NCBI RefSeq assembly: GCF_003063475.1
Contig: NZ_NESP01000001.1
Coordinates: 2,604,001-2,668,000, forward strand
Origin: Limnohabitans curvus
GTDB lineage: Bacteria > Pseudomonadota > Gammaproteobacteria > Burkholderiales > Burkholderiaceae_C
Reading direction: 5' to 3'
Length of the DNA stretch: 64,000 nucleotides
In this document: piece by piece, positions 61,805-64,000 of the stretch
How positions within the stretch are numbered: the stretch's first letter is position 1
Layout of the letters: every line of letters begins with the position of its first letter
Program-made: the position numbers and the translations under genes
The notes under the pieces: generated by a model
The model's input: only the letters and a program-made list of their open reading frames with translations
Told to the model about the DNA's origin: nothing
Databases searched by the model: none

Positions 61805-62181
61805 ACAAAGCTTTTTTGTGCGTTTTGATTGCGGGTTTGCTGCCCTATGTGTGTGCCATGGTCGCGAAGTGGGGCTTTCAAAAATTTGATAACCACAACC
61901 CACGCCAATGGTTGGCACAGCAAACGGGTTTTCGTGCGCGCGCGAATGCAGCACAGGCCAACAGTTTTGAGTCATTTCCACTGTTTGCGGCGGGCGTGAT
62001 CATTGCCACCTTGGCGCAGGTGGATGCCGCTCGCATTGATTTGTATGCCTTTGCGTTTGTGGCAGCGCGCGTGGGCTTTATTGTTTGCTATGTGGCTGAC
62101 AAAGCCAGTTTGCGTTCTTTGTTTTGGTTGATTGGATTGCTGAGTGTGGTGGGTTTGTTTGCTGCAGCCTTGGGTTTGTAA
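61801..62181 (+). CDS. MAPEG-family membrane protein
   Basis: The 126-residue protein from ATG 61801 (overlapping the previous stop) has four membrane segments. FQKFDNHNPRQWLAQQTGFR and ARANAAQANSFESFPLFAAG contain the MAPEG family mark (RANxxExxP-like, here RAxAAQANSFESFP). Eukaryotic members are glutathione-dependent; bacterial members like this one mostly have no known substrate. It sits between two genes for related glycine-rich secreted proteins. Confidence 0.85.
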   Translation: MNKAFLCVLIAGLLPYVCAMVAKWGFQKFDNHNPRQWLAQQTGFRARANAAQANSFESFPLFAAGVIIATLAQVDAARIDLYAFAFVAARVGFIVCYVADKASLRSLFWLIGLLSVVGLFAAALGL

Positions 62182-62244
62182 AGCTGTCATCCGTTTGCAA
62201 GTGCCGCGCGTTGTAGAGCTACCTTTTCACAAAGTGAGTCTTCT

Positions 62245-62610
62245 ATGAAACGCATTTCTACCTTGTTTGCCTGTTTATTGGCCTTTGCCGTGGTCTTGCC
62301 CGCGCAAGCGGATGGTCGTGGGCACGGCGGCGGGTATGGCGGTTATCACGGTGGTCATGGAAGCTATGGTGGTTACGGTGGGCACTACCGTGGTTCGAGC
62401 AACTATTGGTTAGCCCCCGTTTTGGGTGCCGCTTTGGTGGGCAGCGTGATTTACGCCGCTAGCAGTCCAAGCTATGCGGTGCCGCAAACGGTGGTGGTGC
62501 AACAGCAATATGCACCGCCCAGCCGTGTGGCGTATTTCTGCCCCACCGCGCAGCAGTACTACCCCAACGTCCCCAGCTGCCAAGTGCCTTGGCAACCTGT
62601 GAACTACTAA
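62245..62610 (+). CDS. Second glycine-rich small secreted protein, paralogue of the 61433 gene product
   Basis: The 121-residue precursor has a signal peptide (MKRISTLFACLLAFAVVLPA, cleaved after QA). A Gly/His/Tyr-rich region follows (GHGGGYGGYHGGHGSYGGYG), then a hydrophobic glycine-containing segment (WLAPVLGAALVGSVIYA). The C-terminal AYFCPTAQQYYPNVPSCQVP, followed by W, matches the pattern of the protein at 61433. The two genes flank a MAPEG gene and probably arose by duplication. A strong terminator follows. Function unknown. Confidence 0.75.
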   Translation: MKRISTLFACLLAFAVVLPAQADGRGHGGGYGGYHGGHGSYGGYGGHYRGSSNYWLAPVLGAALVGSVIYAASSPSYAVPQTVVVQQQYAPPSRVAYFCPTAQQYYPNVPSCQVPWQPVNY

Positions 62611-62613
62611 AAC

Positions 62614-62642
62614 AAAAAAGCCGGGCTAGCCCGGCTTTTTTG
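62614..62642. terminator. Hairpin terminator after the second glycine-rich protein gene
   Basis: AAAAAAGCCGGGC-TA-GCCCGGCTTTTTT, a perfect inverted repeat with A and T flanks on both sides. It can stop the plus-strand unit and the converging exonuclease gene. Confidence 0.9.
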
Positions 62643-62683
62643 TTGCGCGTCATTCGCTTCATCGAAGCGCTTGCATCACGTGT

Positions 62684-63595
62684 TTAGAGCGTGACGACTT
62701 CTTTGTTGCCTAAGCGGTTTGAGTAGCGCACTTTGCCGCCTGTGGTTTCTAGTTCCACGCGCGCGCTGCGGCCTGCGTACACATGGTGTTTGAGCCATTC
62801 CAACTCTTGTTTCATTTCAGCATCGCCTGCCACCACACGGCTCCAGCAGCGCAGCTCGGCAGACCAGCGGTAGTTGCGGGCCTTGAGTTTGTCTTTGGTC
62901 TCAAACGGCGAGTTGATGGCGTACACCTTTTGCTGTGGCTTGTTCAAGGTCAACAGCACGGCGAGCAGGGCGGTTTGTTGGCTTTGCGGCAGCACTTGGT
63001 TCAGCAGCTCTAGCAGCGCCCAGCAATCGGCCTCAGCGCGGTGGGCTTCGTAGAAGTAGCCTTGGGTGCTGAGCAAATACTCCAGCTTGGCCGAGCCAAA
63101 ACCTTCTTCACGCCAGTCGATGTCTTTGATGCTGCACGCCCAGTTGAGTTGTTCAAACAGGGGCCAGCGGGCTTCGACGAATGGGCGGTCAAACGCGGCA
63201 TTGTGGGCAATGACCACGTCGGCATTTTTCAAAAACTCAGCCACGCGGGCGTCGTCAATGCGTTGCCCTTGCACCATCTCGTCGGTGATGTGGTGCACCG
63301 CAATCGAGGCGGGGGGAATGGCAAAACCGGGGTCTTCCAGCTCGTCGAACACCTCGCTGACACGGTAGACCACGCCTGTGACAGCGTCGAATTCAAAGGC
63401 CAACATGCCCAGTTCAATCACGCGGTCGGTGGCCACGTCAAAGCCCGTGGTTTCGGTGTCGAGCACGATGCCTTTGCTGAGTTTTTGGCCTGGTGCAGGG
63501 GTGTTGAACACACGGCCCGGCACGAGGCGGCGCAGCACGCGGTAGTCAGGGTGTTGTTCTAGTTGTTGGGCGAGTTGTTCGATATCTTGTGTCAT
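62684..63595 (-). CDS. DEDDh 3'-5' exonuclease (DnaQ-like)
   Basis: The 303-residue product is taken from ATG 63595; upstream in-frame sequence extends into the next gene's end and is not needed. The exonuclease domain has ExoI VLDTETTGFD (Asp46, Glu48), ExoII VIAHNAAFDRPFVEARW and ExoIII HRAEADCWALLEL, the full DEDDh set. A separate C-terminal part (FETKDKLKARNYRWSAELRC onwards) is shared by a subfamily of DnaQ-like proteins. It is not the replicative epsilon subunit by length and tail. Its cellular role is unclear. Confidence 0.87.
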   Translation of the reverse strand: MTQDIEQLAQQLEQHPDYRVLRRLVPGRVFNTPAPGQKLSKGIVLDTETTGFDVATDRVIELGMLAFEFDAVTGVVYRVSEVFDELEDPGFAIPPASIAVHHITDEMVQGQRIDDARVAEFLKNADVVIAHNAAFDRPFVEARWPLFEQLNWACSIKDIDWREEGFGSAKLEYLLSTQGYFYEAHRAEADCWALLELLNQVLPQSQQTALLAVLLTLNKPQQKVYAINSPFETKDKLKARNYRWSAELRCWSRVVAGDAEMKQELEWLKHHVYAGRSARVELETTGGKVRYSNRLGNKEVVTL

Positions 63596-63605
63596 GGGGC
63601 TAATG

Positions 63606-64000
63606 TTAAGCGTGGTCCGCCTGCGTGGCGTTGCGCTTGGCAATGGCATGTGCAAAAAAAACACCTAACAGCACCACGCCCAGACCCACCGCACCCAGTA
63701 CATGGCTGGAGTTGAAGTGACCTAGCAGAGCGGCCAACACCAACACGCCCAGCGATTGACCTAAAAACAAAAAACCAGCAAACAGCGTCACACCTGTGCC
63801 GCGTGCGGTCGGCACCATTTGTGTGGCCTTGGCCTGCATGGTGTTGTGAAACATGGCAAAGCCAAAGCCCGCCACAAAGCAAGAAGGCAGGGCCAGTTGC
63901 CACCAAGGGCCAAACGCAATGATCAAAAATGCCAAGCCAAAATACAAAGCCCCATAGCGCGCCAAACCCACTTCCCCAAAGCGGCGAATGACATATTTGG
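63606..64000 (-). CDS. MFS transporter, C-terminal part (cut by window end)
   Basis: The frame is open to the last base of the window. The visible 131 residues hold about four membrane segments, starting KYVIRRFGEVGLARYGALYF and including AGFGFAMFHNTMQAKATQMV and GVTLFAGFLFLGQSLGVLVL. The pattern fits the C-terminal half of a 12-segment MFS carrier. It lies 10 bases upstream of the exonuclease gene on the same strand, so the two may be co-transcribed. The rest and the substrate are outside the window. Confidence 0.82.
   Translation of the reverse strand, partial: KYVIRRFGEVGLARYGALYFGLAFLIIAFGPWWQLALPSCFVAGFGFAMFHNTMQAKATQMVPTARGTGVTLFAGFLFLGQSLGVLVLAALLGHFNSSHVLGAVGLGVVLLGVFFAHAIAKRNATQADHA

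Overview
The window reads as an ordinary chromosomal segment of a betaproteobacterium of the order Burkholderiales, most likely family Comamonadaceae (a Limnohabitans, Rhodoferax or Curvibacter-like bacterium; the genus is a guess). The evidence is the gene order rpsB-tsf-pyrH-frr-cdsA-dxr-rseP-bamA-skp-lpxD-fabZ-lpxA-lpxB-rnhB, the blocks carAB-greA and rlmE-ftsH-folP-glmM, the block pyrG-kdsA-eno-ftsB, a Bug/TctC-type binding protein, a B-type L31 gene and moderate GC content. Coding density is very high. No gap between genes exceeds about 210 bases, and many neighbours share a four-base ATGA, GTGA or TTGA stop/start overlap.

Layout. 1-6.05 kb: the 3' part of rimO, a tRNA-Leu(CAG) on the minus strand, rnr, then nnr and dadA on the minus strand. 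6.1-20.4 kb: a long plus-strand run for translation (rpsB, tsf, frr), nucleotide supply (pyrH), phospholipid and isoprenoid synthesis (cdsA, dxr) and outer-membrane biogenesis (rseP, bamA, skp, lpxD, fabZ, lpxA, lpxB), ending in rnhB and a SpoU methyltransferase. The usual uppS gene is missing between frr and cdsA. 20.4-31.4 kb: carAB-greA behind a structured leader, a DUF4149 gene, yhbY on the minus strand, then rlmE, ftsH (with a sigma-32-like promoter), folP and glmM. 31.4-36.2 kb: a minus-strand block with an ArsC-like protein, a MATE exporter, an ArnT-like membrane protein, rpmE2 and an AEC carrier. 36.3-40.6 kb: a TctC protein overlapping xerD, a DUF455 protein on the minus strand, and a gamma-carbonic-anhydrase-like gene overlapping hslO. 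40.6-46 kb: the minus-strand run pyrG, kdsA, eno, ftsB, pnuC, NadR-type kinase. 46-49.8 kb: coaBC, dut, a SlyD-like isomerase on the minus strand, a RoxA/YcfD-like oxygenase and a small alanine-rich lipoprotein. 49.8-54.7 kb: a minus-strand series of an MFS carrier, a 46-residue membrane protein, a methyltransferase, dapA, bamC and an MBL-fold protein. 54.8-64 kb: parE-parC, a small CxxC protein, a DCC thiol oxidoreductase, an amidase, two glycine-rich secreted proteins around a MAPEG protein, a DEDDh exonuclease and the C-terminal part of an MFS carrier cut by the window edge.

Most genes are housekeeping, and they link in simple ways. PyrH, CarAB, PyrG and Dut serve pyrimidine supply. LpxA, LpxB, LpxD, KdsA, BamA, BamC, Skp and RseP serve the outer membrane. 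PnuC and the NadR-type kinase form a nicotinamide riboside salvage pair. I see no insertion sequence, prophage, CRISPR array or defence cassette. The most interesting signals are regulatory RNA and small-gene signals: a long-range stem in the carA leader, a palindromic 5' UTR before the small lipoprotein, a pyrG leader hairpin, the missing uppS, a non-canonical rnr start, and several uncharacterised small proteins.
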